Part shown: positions 17,836 through 26,799 of the stretch, piece by piece | Layout of the letters: the number at the start of each line of letters is the position of its first letter | Position numbering within the stretch: position 1 is the first letter of the stretch | Source: JARRQJ01 sp963810615 | Lineage (GTDB): Bacteria > Pseudomonadota > Gammaproteobacteria > DRLM01 | Assembly (NCBI GenBank): GCA_963810615.1 | Contig: CAWEOA010000003.1 | Coordinates: forward strand, 162,711-226,710 | Length of the DNA: 64,000 nucleotides | Direction of reading: 5' to 3' | Notes under the pieces: generated by a model | What the model was told of the DNA's origin: nothing | The model's database searches: none | The model's input: the letters and a program-made list of their open reading frames with translations, nothing else | Translations under genes and position numbers: made by a program

Positions 17836-19278
17836 ATGATAAATCGTAATATGTACTTTGCTTGGCTGGTCGCCGTATGCACCATATTCTCCGCGTCTCA
17901 GGCGCAGGCGCGTGAGTTACCCGATTTTACGGATATCGTGACCAAAACCAGCCCGGCGGTGGTAAACATCAGCACTTCCCAAACCATAAAACAACATCCG
18001 CGGATACCCCACGGCATGCCGAAGGGGCCCAACGGTTCACCGCCCCTGGACGATTTTTTCCGGCGTTTTTTCGGTGATCCCGGACAAGGTAATGACGGTG
18101 GGGATGACAATGACTTCAGTACCCAATCCTTGGGATCGGGATTCATCATTTCCTCCGACGGTTATATCCTCACCAACGATCATGTGATCAAGGATGCGGA
18201 TAAGATAATCGTGCGTCTCAACGATCGTCAGGAATTTGAAGCGAAGGTGATGGGTGCGGACGAGCGCAGCGACGTGGCCCTGCTCAAGATCGACGCCAAG
18301 AATTTACCGACGGTCCAGATCGGACACTCCTCCAAGCTTAAGGTTGGAGAGTGGGTGCTCGCCATCGGCTCGCCTTTTGATTTCGATCATTCGGTGACGG
18401 CCGGCATCGTCAGTGCATTGGGACGCAGTTTGCCCAACGAAAATTATGTGCCGTTCATCCAAACGGATGTGGCGATCAATCCCGGAAATTCCGGCGGCCC
18501 CTTATTCAATATGGACGGCGAAGTGGTCGGTATCAATTCCCAGATCTACAGCCGCACCGGCGGTTTTATGGGATTGTCGTTTACCATCCCCATCGATTTG
18601 GCGATGGATGTCGTCGATCAGCTCAAGAACAAGGGTAGCGTTACCCGTGGCTGGCTGGGCGTCTTGATTCAAGATGTCACCGGAGACTTGGCCGAATCCT
18701 TCGGCATGGATCGTCCGGGCGGGGCCCTGGTGGCGCAGGTATTGCCAGGCAGTCCGGCGGAGAAGGCCGGGATCAAGGTGGGTGACGTCATCCTGGAGTT
18801 CAATAACACCCCGATCGATAATTCCTCCTCCCTGCCGCCGATTGTGGGCCGGATGCAGGTCGGTCAAGAGGCATCGGTGAAGATTTTGCGTGACGGCAAA
18901 TCGAAGCAGGTCAAGATCAAGATCGGCGAATTGCCGCCGGAAGAGGAGATCAAACAGGCCAGCCGCGGCGGGGATGAAGGTACCAACGATAACCGCTTGG
19001 GCGCGGTGGTGAAGGATTTGACCGCCGATCAGCGCAATAGCTTGGACAAGAAGAAGAGCGGGGTCTATGTGGATGATGTCCACAGCGGCCCGGCGCGGGC
19101 GGCCGGGTTGCGCCAGGGCGATATTATTCTCATGATCAATAACGTGGATGTGAAGAACGTCAGCCAGTTTCAGAAATTGGTTAAGGATTTGCCCGCGGGC
19201 AAATCGCTGCCGATGCTGGTGCAACGGGGTTCAGGTCCCATGTTTCTGGCGCTCAAGATGCCCGATAAGGACAACTAA
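17836..19278 (+). CDS. degP: Periplasmic serine protease DegP/MucD (Do family)
   Basis: This HtrA-type protease and chaperone degrades misfolded periplasmic proteins. With the start at 17836, which has GGAAG six bases upstream, the product is 480 residues and begins with a signal peptide ending near AQA. The catalytic triad is His116 (TNDHVI), Asp146 (RSDVALLK) and Ser219 (GNSGGPL). Two PDZ domains follow, starting near GWLGVLIQDV and LGAVVKDL. A start at 17812 is also possible. It follows rseC closely, as MucD does in pseudomonads, so it is probably both a target and a part of the envelope stress circuit. Confidence 0.94.
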   Translation: MINRNMYFAWLVAVCTIFSASQAQARELPDFTDIVTKTSPAVVNISTSQTIKQHPRIPHGMPKGPNGSPPLDDFFRRFFGDPGQGNDGGDDNDFSTQSLGSGFIISSDGYILTNDHVIKDADKIIVRLNDRQEFEAKVMGADERSDVALLKIDAKNLPTVQIGHSSKLKVGEWVLAIGSPFDFDHSVTAGIVSALGRSLPNENYVPFIQTDVAINPGNSGGPLFNMDGEVVGINSQIYSRTGGFMGLSFTIPIDLAMDVVDQLKNKGSVTRGWLGVLIQDVTGDLAESFGMDRPGGALVAQVLPGSPAEKAGIKVGDVILEFNNTPIDNSSSLPPIVGRMQVGQEASVKILRDGKSKQVKIKIGELPPEEEIKQASRGGDEGTNDNRLGAVVKDLTADQRNSLDKKKSGVYVDDVHSGPARAAGLRQGDIILMINNVDVKNVSQFQKLVKDLPAGKSLPMLVQRGSGPMFLALKMPDKDN

Positions 19279-19324
19279 ACCTCGTTAATTCGCATTGCGG
19301 CGGCGCGGTGATTCTGGAAAACGG

Positions 19325-19373
19325 AAAAATCCGGTACACTGGCGGGCTTTGGCGGCCCAGGTGTCCGGTTTTT
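19325..19373 (+). terminator. Imperfect hairpin after degP
   Basis: An imperfect inverted repeat (AAAAATCCGGTACACTGG against CCAGGTGTCCGGTTTTT) lies between degP and lepA and ends in a short T run. It could end the rpoE-degP transcript. The stem has mismatches, so the call is tentative. Confidence 0.4.
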
Positions 19374-19387
19374 CCGGTTTCTAATCG

Positions 19388-21181
19388 ATGAAGTATATTC
19401 GCAACTTTTCCATTATCGCCCATATAGACCACGGCAAATCCACGCTGGCCGATCGTCTTATTCAAATCTGCGGAGGATTGACCTCGCGTGAGATGGCGGA
19501 GCAGGTCCTGGATTCCATGGACTTGGAACGGGAACGCGGCATTACCATCAAGGCGCAGTGCGTGTCATTACGTTATCAGGCCAAGGATGGACATATTTAT
19601 TTGCTGAATTTCATCGATACGCCCGGGCACGTGGATTTTTCCTACGAGGTGTCGCGTTCCCTCGCCGCCTGCGAAGGGGCGTTGCTGGTGGTCGATGCCT
19701 CGCAAGGCGTCGAGGCGCAAACCGTGGCCAACTGCTATACCGCCATCGAGCAGGGACTGGAGGTGGTGCCGGTGCTGAACAAGATCGATCTGCCCACCGC
19801 CGATGTCGAGCGGGTGACGCGGGAAATCGAAGATATCATCGGTATTGAAGCGGATAACGCGGTGCAGGTGAGCGCCAAGACCGGGATAGGGGTGGAGGAT
19901 TTGCTGGAGGAATTGATCAGGCGTATTCCCCCGCCCAAAGGCGATGCGGAGGCGCCATTGCAGGCGCTGATCGTCGATTCCTGGTTCGATAACTATCTGG
20001 GCGTGGTTTCTCTGGTGCGCCTAATGCAAGGGAGCTTGAAGGCCAAGGACAAGATCACCGTCATGTCCACCCAGCGCCATTATTACGCGGACAAGGTCGG
20101 GATCTTTACCCCGAAACGCCTGGACACGGGTCGTCTCAGTGCCGGAGAGGTGGGTTTCATCATTGCCGGCATTAAAGAGGTGGACGGCGCCCCGGTGGGT
20201 GATACGCTCACCCATACCAGCCATCCCGCCGCCGCGCCGCTGGCAGGATTCAAGAAGGTGCAGCCTCAGGTGTTCGCGGGACTGTTTCCCATCAGCGCCG
20301 AAGAGTATGAAGACTTGCGCGACGCCTTGGGCAAACTGCGCCTCAACGATTCTTCGCTGTTCTACGAGCCGGAGGTTTCGCAGGCATTGGGATTCGGCTT
20401 CCGATGCGGATTTCTCGGCATGCTGCACATGGAGATCGTTCAGGAACGCCTGGAGCGTGAATACGATTTGGATCTCATCATCACCGCGCCGACGGTGGTG
20501 TATGAATTGCTGAACAAGCAGGGCGAGGTGCTGTACGTAGACAATCCCTCCAAATTGCCGCCTCCGGGAGATGTAGAGGAGATGCGGGAGCCGATCATAA
20601 CCACCAATATCCTCGTTCCGCAACTGCATCTGGGTGCGGTCATCACCTTGTGTGAAGAACGCCGCGGCATCCAGAAAAAAATGCAATTTCACGGCAACCA
20701 TGTGGCGCTGACCTATGAGATGCCCATGGCTGAGGTCGTCATGGATTTCTTCGATCGCCTCAAGTCCGTCAGCCGCGGTTACGCCTCCATGGACTACAAC
20801 TTCGACCGTTTCGCGGCGGCGGATCTGGTTAAACTCGATGTGCTGATCAACACCGAACGGGTGGACGCACTGTCCATAATCGTGCATCGTTCCAATAGTA
20901 TCCAGCGCGGCCGGGACCTCGTGGAAAAGCTGCGGGAGGTGATTCCCCGCCAGATGTTCGATGTAGCTATTCAGGCGGCGATCGGTTCCAAAATCATCTC
21001 CCGTGAAACGGTGAAGGCCTTACGCAAAAATGTCACGGCTAAGTGTTACGGAGGCGACCTGTCCCGTAAGCGTAAATTGCTCGAGAAGCAGAAGGCCGGG
21101 AAGAAGCGTATGAAGCAGCTGGGCTCGGTCGAGATCCCGCAAGAGGCATTTATGGCAATTTTACAAGTAGGAAAGAAATAG
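19388..21181 (+). CDS. lepA: Elongation factor 4 (LepA)
   Basis: LepA is a translational GTPase related to EF-G that acts on ribosomes during stress and assembly. The 597-residue product has the GTPase motifs AHIDHGKSTL, DTPGHVDFSYEVSRSLAA and NKIDLP. It lacks EF-G domain IV and ends with the LepA C-terminal domain, including AKCYGGDLSRKRKLLEKQKA. No obvious ribosome site precedes the ATG. It is followed without a gap by lepB, the classical gene pair. Confidence 0.97.
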   Translation: MKYIRNFSIIAHIDHGKSTLADRLIQICGGLTSREMAEQVLDSMDLERERGITIKAQCVSLRYQAKDGHIYLLNFIDTPGHVDFSYEVSRSLAACEGALLVVDASQGVEAQTVANCYTAIEQGLEVVPVLNKIDLPTADVERVTREIEDIIGIEADNAVQVSAKTGIGVEDLLEELIRRIPPPKGDAEAPLQALIVDSWFDNYLGVVSLVRLMQGSLKAKDKITVMSTQRHYYADKVGIFTPKRLDTGRLSAGEVGFIIAGIKEVDGAPVGDTLTHTSHPAAAPLAGFKKVQPQVFAGLFPISAEEYEDLRDALGKLRLNDSSLFYEPEVSQALGFGFRCGFLGMLHMEIVQERLEREYDLDLIITAPTVVYELLNKQGEVLYVDNPSKLPPPGDVEEMREPIITTNILVPQLHLGAVITLCEERRGIQKKMQFHGNHVALTYEMPMAEVVMDFFDRLKSVSRGYASMDYNFDRFAAADLVKLDVLINTERVDALSIIVHRSNSIQRGRDLVEKLREVIPRQMFDVAIQAAIGSKIISRETVKALRKNVTAKCYGGDLSRKRKLLEKQKAGKKRMKQLGSVEIPQEAFMAILQVGKK

Positions 21182-22015
21182 ATGAGCTACGATTTTCCAA
21201 CCATCATGGTGATTTTTCTGATCGTCTGCGGAATTATCTGGGCGGCGGATGCCGTGATGTGGGCGCCGCGCCGTCGCGAAGCCGTGGCGACGGCCACCCA
21301 GGCGGCGGGGGGAGACTTAGACGAGGAGACTCGCCTGCGGCTCAGTAAAGAGCCGGTATTGGTGGAATATGCGCGGTCGTTTTTCCCCGTGATCCTGGCG
21401 GTATTCTGTCTGCGCTCATTCCTGGTGGAGCCGTTTCGCATCCCCTCCGGCTCCATGATTCCCACGTTGTGGACCGGCGACTTCATCCTGGTCAATAAAT
21501 TCGCCTATGGCATACGCTTGCCGGTCTTGAACGACAAGATCCTCAATATCGGTGAGCCGCATCGGGGCGACGTAGTGGTGTTTCGCTATCCCGAGGATCC
21601 TTCGACGGATTATATCAAGCGGGTCATCGGCTTGCCCGGTGATCGCATTGCCTATCATGATAAGACGGTTTTCATCAACGGGGTCAAGGCCGATCAGCGC
21701 TTCATGGGACCTTTTACCGAGTTTCCTACGGGTATTCCCATGCCGAGCCGCCTCGAAGTAGAATCCCTGGGGGATAAGAAACATATCATGGTCATACATC
21801 CCGGATTTTACGGCAGGCTTGAGCAAGGTGAGTGGACGGTCCCGCCGCACAGTTACTTTATGATGGGGGACAATCGGGATAATAGTAACGATAGTCGCGC
21901 TTGGGGTTTCGTGCCGGAGAAGAATTTGATCGGCAAGGCATTCATGATATGGATGAACTGGAATGGTTCGAATGGGGGAATTACTTGGAATCGCTTGGGG
22001 AAAGCGATTCAATAG
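21182..22015 (+). CDS. lepB: Signal peptidase I
   Basis: LepB cleaves Sec signal peptides at the outer face of the inner membrane. The 277-residue product has two N-terminal membrane helices. The catalytic Ser91 is in RIPSGSMIPTL and the general base Lys146 is in DYIKRVIGLPGD, one residue offset from E. coli Ser90/Lys145. Box E appears as GDNRDNSNDSR. Its ATG shares the A of the lepA stop codon overlap region, so the two are coupled. Confidence 0.97.
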   Translation: MSYDFPTIMVIFLIVCGIIWAADAVMWAPRRREAVATATQAAGGDLDEETRLRLSKEPVLVEYARSFFPVILAVFCLRSFLVEPFRIPSGSMIPTLWTGDFILVNKFAYGIRLPVLNDKILNIGEPHRGDVVVFRYPEDPSTDYIKRVIGLPGDRIAYHDKTVFINGVKADQRFMGPFTEFPTGIPMPSRLEVESLGDKKHIMVIHPGFYGRLEQGEWTVPPHSYFMMGDNRDNSNDSRAWGFVPEKNLIGKAFMIWMNWNGSNGGITWNRLGKAIQ

Positions 22016-22036
22016 CGAATATGCGGAAGGGATAAA

Positions 22037-22429
22037 ATGAATAGCATTGCCGCAAGAAACCGCCAGAACGGTATGACGTATTTGGGTATGCTGATCTTGT
22101 TGGTCGTCATCGCCTTCTCCGCCGTCGTGCTGATCAAGGTGGCGCCTTTGTACATGGAACATTTCAAGGTGAAGTCTTCACTGGAGTCGCTGGCTCAGGA
22201 GGCCAAGGACGACCAGTCGGTATTATCGCCGATCGAGCTCGAGAAGCATTTGCTGAATCGGCTAAGTATCAATGATGTGCAGCATGTAACCAAGGACAAT
22301 ATCAAGATCACCAGAGAGGGCCGTAAAACCGTGGTTGATGTGGATTATGAAGCGCGGGTGACGCTGTTCTATAATCTCGACCTGGTAGCGCGATTCCCGG
22401 ATAATCGTGTCGAGTTGGGGGGGCCTTGA
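22037..22429 (+). CDS. DUF4845 family membrane protein
   Basis: This 130-residue protein has one N-terminal membrane helix (about residues 14-36, MTYLGMLILLVVIAFSAVVL) followed by a small soluble domain. Its place between lepB and rnc and its sequence match DUF4845 proteins, which occupy this position in many gammaproteobacteria. The start resembles a type IV pilin-like N-terminus, but I see no clear prepilin peptidase site. No function is known. It overlaps the rnc start. Confidence 0.85.
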   Translation: MNSIAARNRQNGMTYLGMLILLVVIAFSAVVLIKVAPLYMEHFKVKSSLESLAQEAKDDQSVLSPIELEKHLLNRLSINDVQHVTKDNIKITREGRKTVVDVDYEARVTLFYNLDLVARFPDNRVELGGP

Positions 22430-23112
22430 GCCGCTCCTACGAAAGATTGCAAGAACTGCTGGGCTACCGGTTTGCAAGGCAGGAACTACTGGAGACCGCG
22501 CTCACGCACCGCAGTTTCAGTAAAAGCAACAACGAGCGGCTGGAGTTCCTCGGCGACGGTGTGTTGAATTTCGTCGTCGCCCACCTATTGTTTGAGCGTT
22601 TTCCCGCAGCGGATGAAGGCCAATTGAGCCGGCTGCGCGCGCATTTGGTGAAGGGGGCCGCCCTGGCGGTGTTGGCGCGTCAATTTCAACTCGGTGACTA
22701 TCTGCACTTGGGGCCGGGAGAGCTCAAGAGCGGTGGTTTTCGCCGCGATTCGATATTGGCAGGCGCCTTGGAAGCCATTATCGGTGCGGTCTATCTAGAC
22801 GGCGGCTTTGCGCTGGTAAGCGGCCTGATCGGCTCGATCTATCACGACATGCTGAGCTCTCTTACTTTGGAACAAGGGTTTAAAGACCCCAAGACCCGTC
22901 TGCAGGAATTCCTGCAGGGACGGGGGATGAATCTGCCCGAATACCGGGTATTATCCACGGCGGGGGACGCACACAATCAACAGTTTCAGGTGGAATGCAA
23001 CATTGTCGATGCCGAGATCCTGACCCGCGGCGGAGGCGGTAACCGCCGCAGCGCGGAACAGGAGGCGGCGAGCAAGGCCTTGGCCTTGTTGGGCGATGCG
23101 GCGAATGAATAG
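22426..23112 (+). CDS. rnc: Ribonuclease III
   Basis: RNase III cleaves double-stranded RNA in rRNA and mRNA processing. The 228-residue product carries the signature NERLEFLGDGVLNFV near residue 37, the second catalytic region GALEAIIGAVYLDGGF, and a C-terminal dsRNA-binding domain with SAEQEAASKALALLG. The start is a TTG that overlaps the TGA stop of the DUF4845 gene (TTGA), which probably makes expression depend on upstream translation. The gene precedes era, as in E. coli. Confidence 0.96.
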   Translation: MSRSYERLQELLGYRFARQELLETALTHRSFSKSNNERLEFLGDGVLNFVVAHLLFERFPAADEGQLSRLRAHLVKGAALAVLARQFQLGDYLHLGPGELKSGGFRRDSILAGALEAIIGAVYLDGGFALVSGLIGSIYHDMLSSLTLEQGFKDPKTRLQEFLQGRGMNLPEYRVLSTAGDAHNQQFQVECNIVDAEILTRGGGGNRRSAEQEAASKALALLGDAANE

Positions 23113-23135
23113 CGATAACCCTAAGGTGAGCGGAA

Positions 23136-24044
23136 ATGGATGAGGCAAAAAAGTTCCGCTGCGGGTTTGCTGCGATTATCGGTCGCCCCAATGTGGGCAA
23201 GTCCACCTTGCTTAACCGTATTGTCGGGCAAAAGCTTACTATTACCTCGTCCCGTCCCCAGACTACGCGCCACAAGATTTTAGGGATTAAAACCTTGCCG
23301 CAAAGCCAGGTGGTCTATGTGGACACGCCCGGCCTGCACCGCGCCGGCAAGAGCGCGATCAACCGTTATATGAATCGTACCGCAAAATCGGCGCTCGCCG
23401 ACGTGGATGTGGTGCTGTGGGTCATCGAGGCCTTGCGCTGGACCGACGAGGACCAGGATATCCTGGCGGCGCTGACGATGAGTGAGGCGCCGGTAATTCT
23501 GGTGGTCAATAAGGTAGACAAGGTGAGTGATAAAACCGCTTTATTGCCTTTTCTTGAGGAGCTCTCGCATAAGCGTGAATTTACCGAGGTCATCCCCTTG
23601 TCGGCACGCGGCGGCGACAATGTGGAGCGTCTCGAGACCTTGGTAATGAACTTAGTTCCGGAAGGCGAGGCGTTCTTTCCCGAGGATCAAGTCACGGATC
23701 GCAGTGAGCGCTTTCTCGCCGCGGAGTTGCTGCGGGAAAAACTCATGCGCCGTCTCGGCGAGGAATTACCCTACGCCGTCACTGTGCAGATTGAGGAATT
23801 CTCGGAACAGAACGAGGTGTTGCATATTCACGCGGTGATCTGGGTGGAAAAAGAGAGCCAGAAGGCGATCGTCATCGGCAAAGGAGGGGAGGCGCTCAAG
23901 GAAATCGGCCGCCGCGCCCGCATCGGCATGGAACAAGCATTCGGCGCCAAGGTTTTTTTAAAGACCTGGGTACGGGTCAAGGAGTCCTGGTCCGAAGATG
24001 AGCGTCTGTTGCGCCAACTGGGCTATGATGATAGCGAGGGTTGA
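23136..24044 (+). CDS. era: GTPase Era
   Basis: Era is an essential GTPase that binds 16S rRNA during 30S assembly. The 302-residue product has G1 GRPNVGKST, G3 DTPGLH and G4 NKVDKV, and a C-terminal KH domain with VIGKGGEALKEIGRRAR. It lies 23 bases after rnc and overlaps the recO frame region, so the rnc-era-recO operon is conserved. Confidence 0.97.
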   Translation: MDEAKKFRCGFAAIIGRPNVGKSTLLNRIVGQKLTITSSRPQTTRHKILGIKTLPQSQVVYVDTPGLHRAGKSAINRYMNRTAKSALADVDVVLWVIEALRWTDEDQDILAALTMSEAPVILVVNKVDKVSDKTALLPFLEELSHKREFTEVIPLSARGGDNVERLETLVMNLVPEGEAFFPEDQVTDRSERFLAAELLREKLMRRLGEELPYAVTVQIEEFSEQNEVLHIHAVIWVEKESQKAIVIGKGGEALKEIGRRARIGMEQAFGAKVFLKTWVRVKESWSEDERLLRQLGYDDSEG

Positions 24045-24073
24045 TGTCCGGTTTGCGGCCGGGGAGTGTCATT

Positions 24074-24868
24074 ATGAATACCCAGCGTGCGCGGGTCCTG
24101 TTGCAGCCCGCTTATGTATTGCACCGCCGTGCCTTTCGCGACAGCAGTCTGCTGGTGGAGTTGTTTACTCCCCAATATGGGCGGGTGGGGGTGATCGCCC
24201 GTGCCGCTCGTCAAGCCTCATCCCGCCTGGCGGGCGTCCTCCAGCCGTTTCGTTCCGCTCTGGTTTCCTGGGGCGGTAACGGCGAGCTTGCCAATTTGAA
24301 CGCGGCGGAGGCGGAAGGCAGCAACCAGTGGTTGACCGGCCAGGCCTTGATGGGAGGATTCTATCTCAACGAATTGTTGATGCGCCTTTTGCATCGCTAT
24401 GATCCTCACCCCGAGCTATATGCGGTGTATCACCGCAGCGTGCAAGTGCTCGGGGATATCTGCCGTCGTGCTGAGAGCGATAAAGGCCGGGAGGGCGCCG
24501 CTGCGTTGGTCTCCGTTGAACTGGAACGTGCCTTGCGCATTTTTGAGAAGCACCTCCTGGAAGAAATCGGTTATGGTTTGGTATTGGAATATGATGCCGA
24601 GCACGGTCGACCTATTGAAGCGCAACAGTTGTATATCTATCATTTGGCGCAAGGGCCGGTGAGAATCAACGCCGTTCAAGCGGAAGTGGCGCCGCATCGT
24701 TTGACCATTCGCGGTCAAAGTCTGTTAAACCTGGCGCGTGGACAACTGGACGACAAGGTCAGCCTGCGTGAGGTGAAAAGATTGATGCGCGCGGCCCTGG
24801 CCGAACAATTGGGCGGGCGGCCCGTAAACAGCCGCCGCCTGTTTACGCCGCATTATGACCACTCCTGA
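24074..24868 (+). CDS. recO: DNA repair protein RecO
   Basis: RecO helps load RecA onto SSB-covered single-stranded DNA in the RecF pathway. The start ATG at 24074 follows GGGGAG and gives the family N-terminus NTQRARVLLQPAYVLHRR. An earlier ATG overlaps the era stop. The OB-fold N-terminal part and the helical C-terminal part are recognisable, and the product is 264 residues. This RecO shows no cysteine zinc cluster, as in E. coli. Confidence 0.93.
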   Translation: MNTQRARVLLQPAYVLHRRAFRDSSLLVELFTPQYGRVGVIARAARQASSRLAGVLQPFRSALVSWGGNGELANLNAAEAEGSNQWLTGQALMGGFYLNELLMRLLHRYDPHPELYAVYHRSVQVLGDICRRAESDKGREGAAALVSVELERALRIFEKHLLEEIGYGLVLEYDAEHGRPIEAQQLYIYHLAQGPVRINAVQAEVAPHRLTIRGQSLLNLARGQLDDKVSLREVKRLMRAALAEQLGGRPVNSRRLFTPHYDHS

Positions 24869-24980
24869 ACAGCGCGGCCGCATTTAAGACTTTCCTGATA
24901 CCCGCGGTTGTCCCCGGAAAACGTGAAGCGCGGCGACCGATAGACTTTTAGATGCAAGGACGTGAGTAGAGGATAGTGTA

Positions 24981-25733
24981 GTGAAGAACGAGCAGACGAT
25001 ATTGCTTGGTGTGAACATCGATCACGTGGCGACACTGCGCCAGGCGCGGCATACGTTTTATCCCGATCCCGTACAGGCCGCCATCGCGGCCGAGCAGGCG
25101 GGGGCGGATGCCATTACCTTGCATCTGCGCGAGGATCGACGCCATATTCAGGAACATGACGTGGAACGCCTGAAAGATGTTATGCAAACCCGTATGAATC
25201 TGGAAATGGCGGTGACGGAGGACATGTTGCGGATTGCCGAACGCTTTGGGCCGGCGGATTGCTGTCTGGTGCCGGAGCGGCGCGAGGAGCTGACCACCGA
25301 GGGCGGTCTGGACGTGGCCGGCCAGGTGGCGCGGGTCAGCGCTGCCTGCCGGCGCCTGGCCGCCGCCGGCTGCCGGGTATCCCTATTTATAGATGCCGAC
25401 TTCGAGCAAGTGGACGCCGCCTCCCGCTGCGGGGCACCGGTGATAGAATTGCATACCGGCCACTATGCCGATGCCGCGGATCCCACCGAGCAGGCAGGGG
25501 AGCTGGCCAAGATCGTGCGAGCCGCGGAGCATGGTCGGGCGGCGGGATTGCAGGTCAATGCCGGACATGGGTTAAGTTACGATAATGTGGCAGATATTGC
25601 CGCCCTGACGACGATCCGCGAACTCAATATTGGTCACGCCATCGTTGCACGGGCGGTATTCACCGGCATGGAGGCTGCGGTACGCGATATGAAAGGCCTG
25701 ATGGAGGCGGCGCGACAGCTGATCCCGGGCTAG
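24981..25733 (+). CDS. pdxJ: Pyridoxine 5'-phosphate synthase
   Basis: PdxJ condenses 1-deoxyxylulose 5-phosphate with 3-amino-2-oxopropyl phosphate to make pyridoxine 5'-phosphate. The start is GTG, preceded by AGAGGA. The 250-residue TIM barrel shows GVNIDHVATLRQARHT, ADAITLHLREDRRHI, VPERREELTTEGGLD and NAGHGLSYDNV. The usual downstream acpS gene is not present; the next feature is the initiator tRNA. Confidence 0.96.
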   Translation: MKNEQTILLGVNIDHVATLRQARHTFYPDPVQAAIAAEQAGADAITLHLREDRRHIQEHDVERLKDVMQTRMNLEMAVTEDMLRIAERFGPADCCLVPERREELTTEGGLDVAGQVARVSAACRRLAAAGCRVSLFIDADFEQVDAASRCGAPVIELHTGHYADAADPTEQAGELAKIVRAAEHGRAAGLQVNAGHGLSYDNVADIAALTTIRELNIGHAIVARAVFTGMEAAVRDMKGLMEAARQLIPG

Positions 25734-25963
25734 CGGCACGATATCCTTGTGCCGGCAAGGCCTTCGGGGACCGGATTTTTCGTTATATCAACCCCCCCTG
25801 CTTACGGTCCCTGTCCGGACGGGGTAGGGTGTGTCGGAATGCGGCGCCGAGCGAGTCCTTGTTGCGGGGCTTCGGCCTGTCGCTCCGGCCATAAGGCCAG
25901 GGGCATGCATATGAGTATAGGCTGACTTTGCGATCTTAGACACTGATGGCTCAAAAGCTTAGC

Positions 25964-25993
25964 TTGAAAGAGCTTGGCTTAGTTTGTTATCAT
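25964..25993 (+). promoter_or_regulatory. Candidate promoter of initiator tRNA/rimP operon
   Basis: TTGAAA (25964-25969) and TTATCA or TATCAT (25987-25993) are 17-18 bases apart. They are followed by a GC-rich discriminator, CACCCGC, just before the tRNA. Such a discriminator is typical of stringently controlled stable-RNA promoters. Confidence 0.6.
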
Positions 25994-26005
25994 CACCCGC
26001 TCAGT

Positions 26006-26082
26006 TGCGGGGTGGAGCAGTCTGGCAGCTCGTCGGGCTCATAACCCGAAGGTCGCAGGTTCAAATCCTGCCCCCGCTACCA
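26006..26082 (+). tRNA. Initiator tRNA-fMet(CAT)
   Basis: The 77-nt cloverleaf carries anticodon CAT and an encoded CCA. Three consecutive G-C pairs in the anticodon stem (GGG/CCC) mark it as the initiator. The 1:72 position is a U-U mismatch, where E. coli has C-A. The gene lies directly upstream of rimP-nusA-infB, the arrangement of the E. coli metY operon. Confidence 0.97.
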
Positions 26083-26092
26083 GGATAATTAC

Positions 26093-26119
26093 AAAAAGCC
26101 CCGGGTCCGGGGCTTTTTG
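26093..26119 (+). terminator. Terminator after initiator tRNA
   Basis: AAAAAGCCCCGG, a GT loop and CCGGGGCTTTTT form a very strong stem with a T run, 10 bases after the tRNA. It should largely end the tRNA transcript, so rimP may depend on read-through or another promoter. Confidence 0.88.
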
Positions 26120-26244
26120 TTACCGATTCTGTCCTGTCTCCAATGCGGGCATGATGCTGCGAGGCGCGGATTCGGGTGAAAGCTCCTGCAGAGGTGACTT
26201 GCGAGTCGTTGGTATACCGCAAGATTTTAATGATTCGCAGGAAG

Positions 26245-26264
26245 TGGGCCGTAGGCCCATTTTT
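26245..26264 (+). terminator. Leader hairpin before rimP (attenuator-like)
   Basis: TGGGCC, GTA and GGCCCA followed by TTTTT form an intrinsic-terminator shape ending about 18 bases before the rimP start codon. A similar GGGC/GCCC hairpin precedes rimP in E. coli. It may attenuate the operon, since no open frame ends just before it. Confidence 0.65.
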
Positions 26265-26281
26265 CGTTTGGGGAGACGGAC

Positions 26282-26740
26282 GTGGGGCGTCAGGCACCGG
26301 AAAAACTGCGTAGGCCGATTGAAGCAGCGGTGCAAGGGCTGGGATATGAACTGGTGGGGATCGAATACCATCCTCGGGGACGGAGTTCCTTGCTGCGGGT
26401 CTATATCGATACGCCCGACGGCGTGAATGTGGATGACTGTGAACGCGCCAGCCGTCAGATCAGCGGCGTCTTGGATGTGGATGATCCCATCCCGGGCCAA
26501 TATATGCTGGAGGTTTCTTCGCCGGGGCTGGACCGGCCCTTGTTCACGGCGGAGCATTTTCAGCGATTTTCGGGAAGCCGCGTCAAGCTGCGGGTCAGTC
26601 CGCCGCTGGACGGCAGGCGCAACTTTTCCGGCGTCCTGGTGGGAATGCGCGATGATGCCGTGGTGGTCGTCCAGGACGATGAAGAGGTAGCGGTCCCATT
26701 GCAGTATATAGAGCAGGCGAGGCTGGTCCCGGGCATATAG
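26282..26740 (+). CDS. rimP: Ribosome maturation factor RimP
   Basis: RimP is needed for 30S maturation. The 152-residue product starts with GTG and a GGGGAG ribosome site. Family segments seen are GYELVGIEYHPRG, LRVYIDTPDGVNVDDC, YMLEVSSPGLDRPLF and FSGVLVGMRDDAV. It begins the rimP-nusA-infB-rbfA-truB-rpsO-pnp order. Confidence 0.96.
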   Translation: MGRQAPEKLRRPIEAAVQGLGYELVGIEYHPRGRSSLLRVYIDTPDGVNVDDCERASRQISGVLDVDDPIPGQYMLEVSSPGLDRPLFTAEHFQRFSGSRVKLRVSPPLDGRRNFSGVLVGMRDDAVVVVQDDEEVAVPLQYIEQARLVPGI

Positions 26741-26799
26741 GGGGAACGCATGAGTTCCAAGGCCGCAGCACGGTCGAGGATTAAGCAGAGGCGCGAGGC

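Noticed and set aside
25734..25760. A CGGCAC...GTGCCG hairpin just after pdxJ.
   Set aside because: It has no T run and a loose loop, so a terminator cannot be supported.
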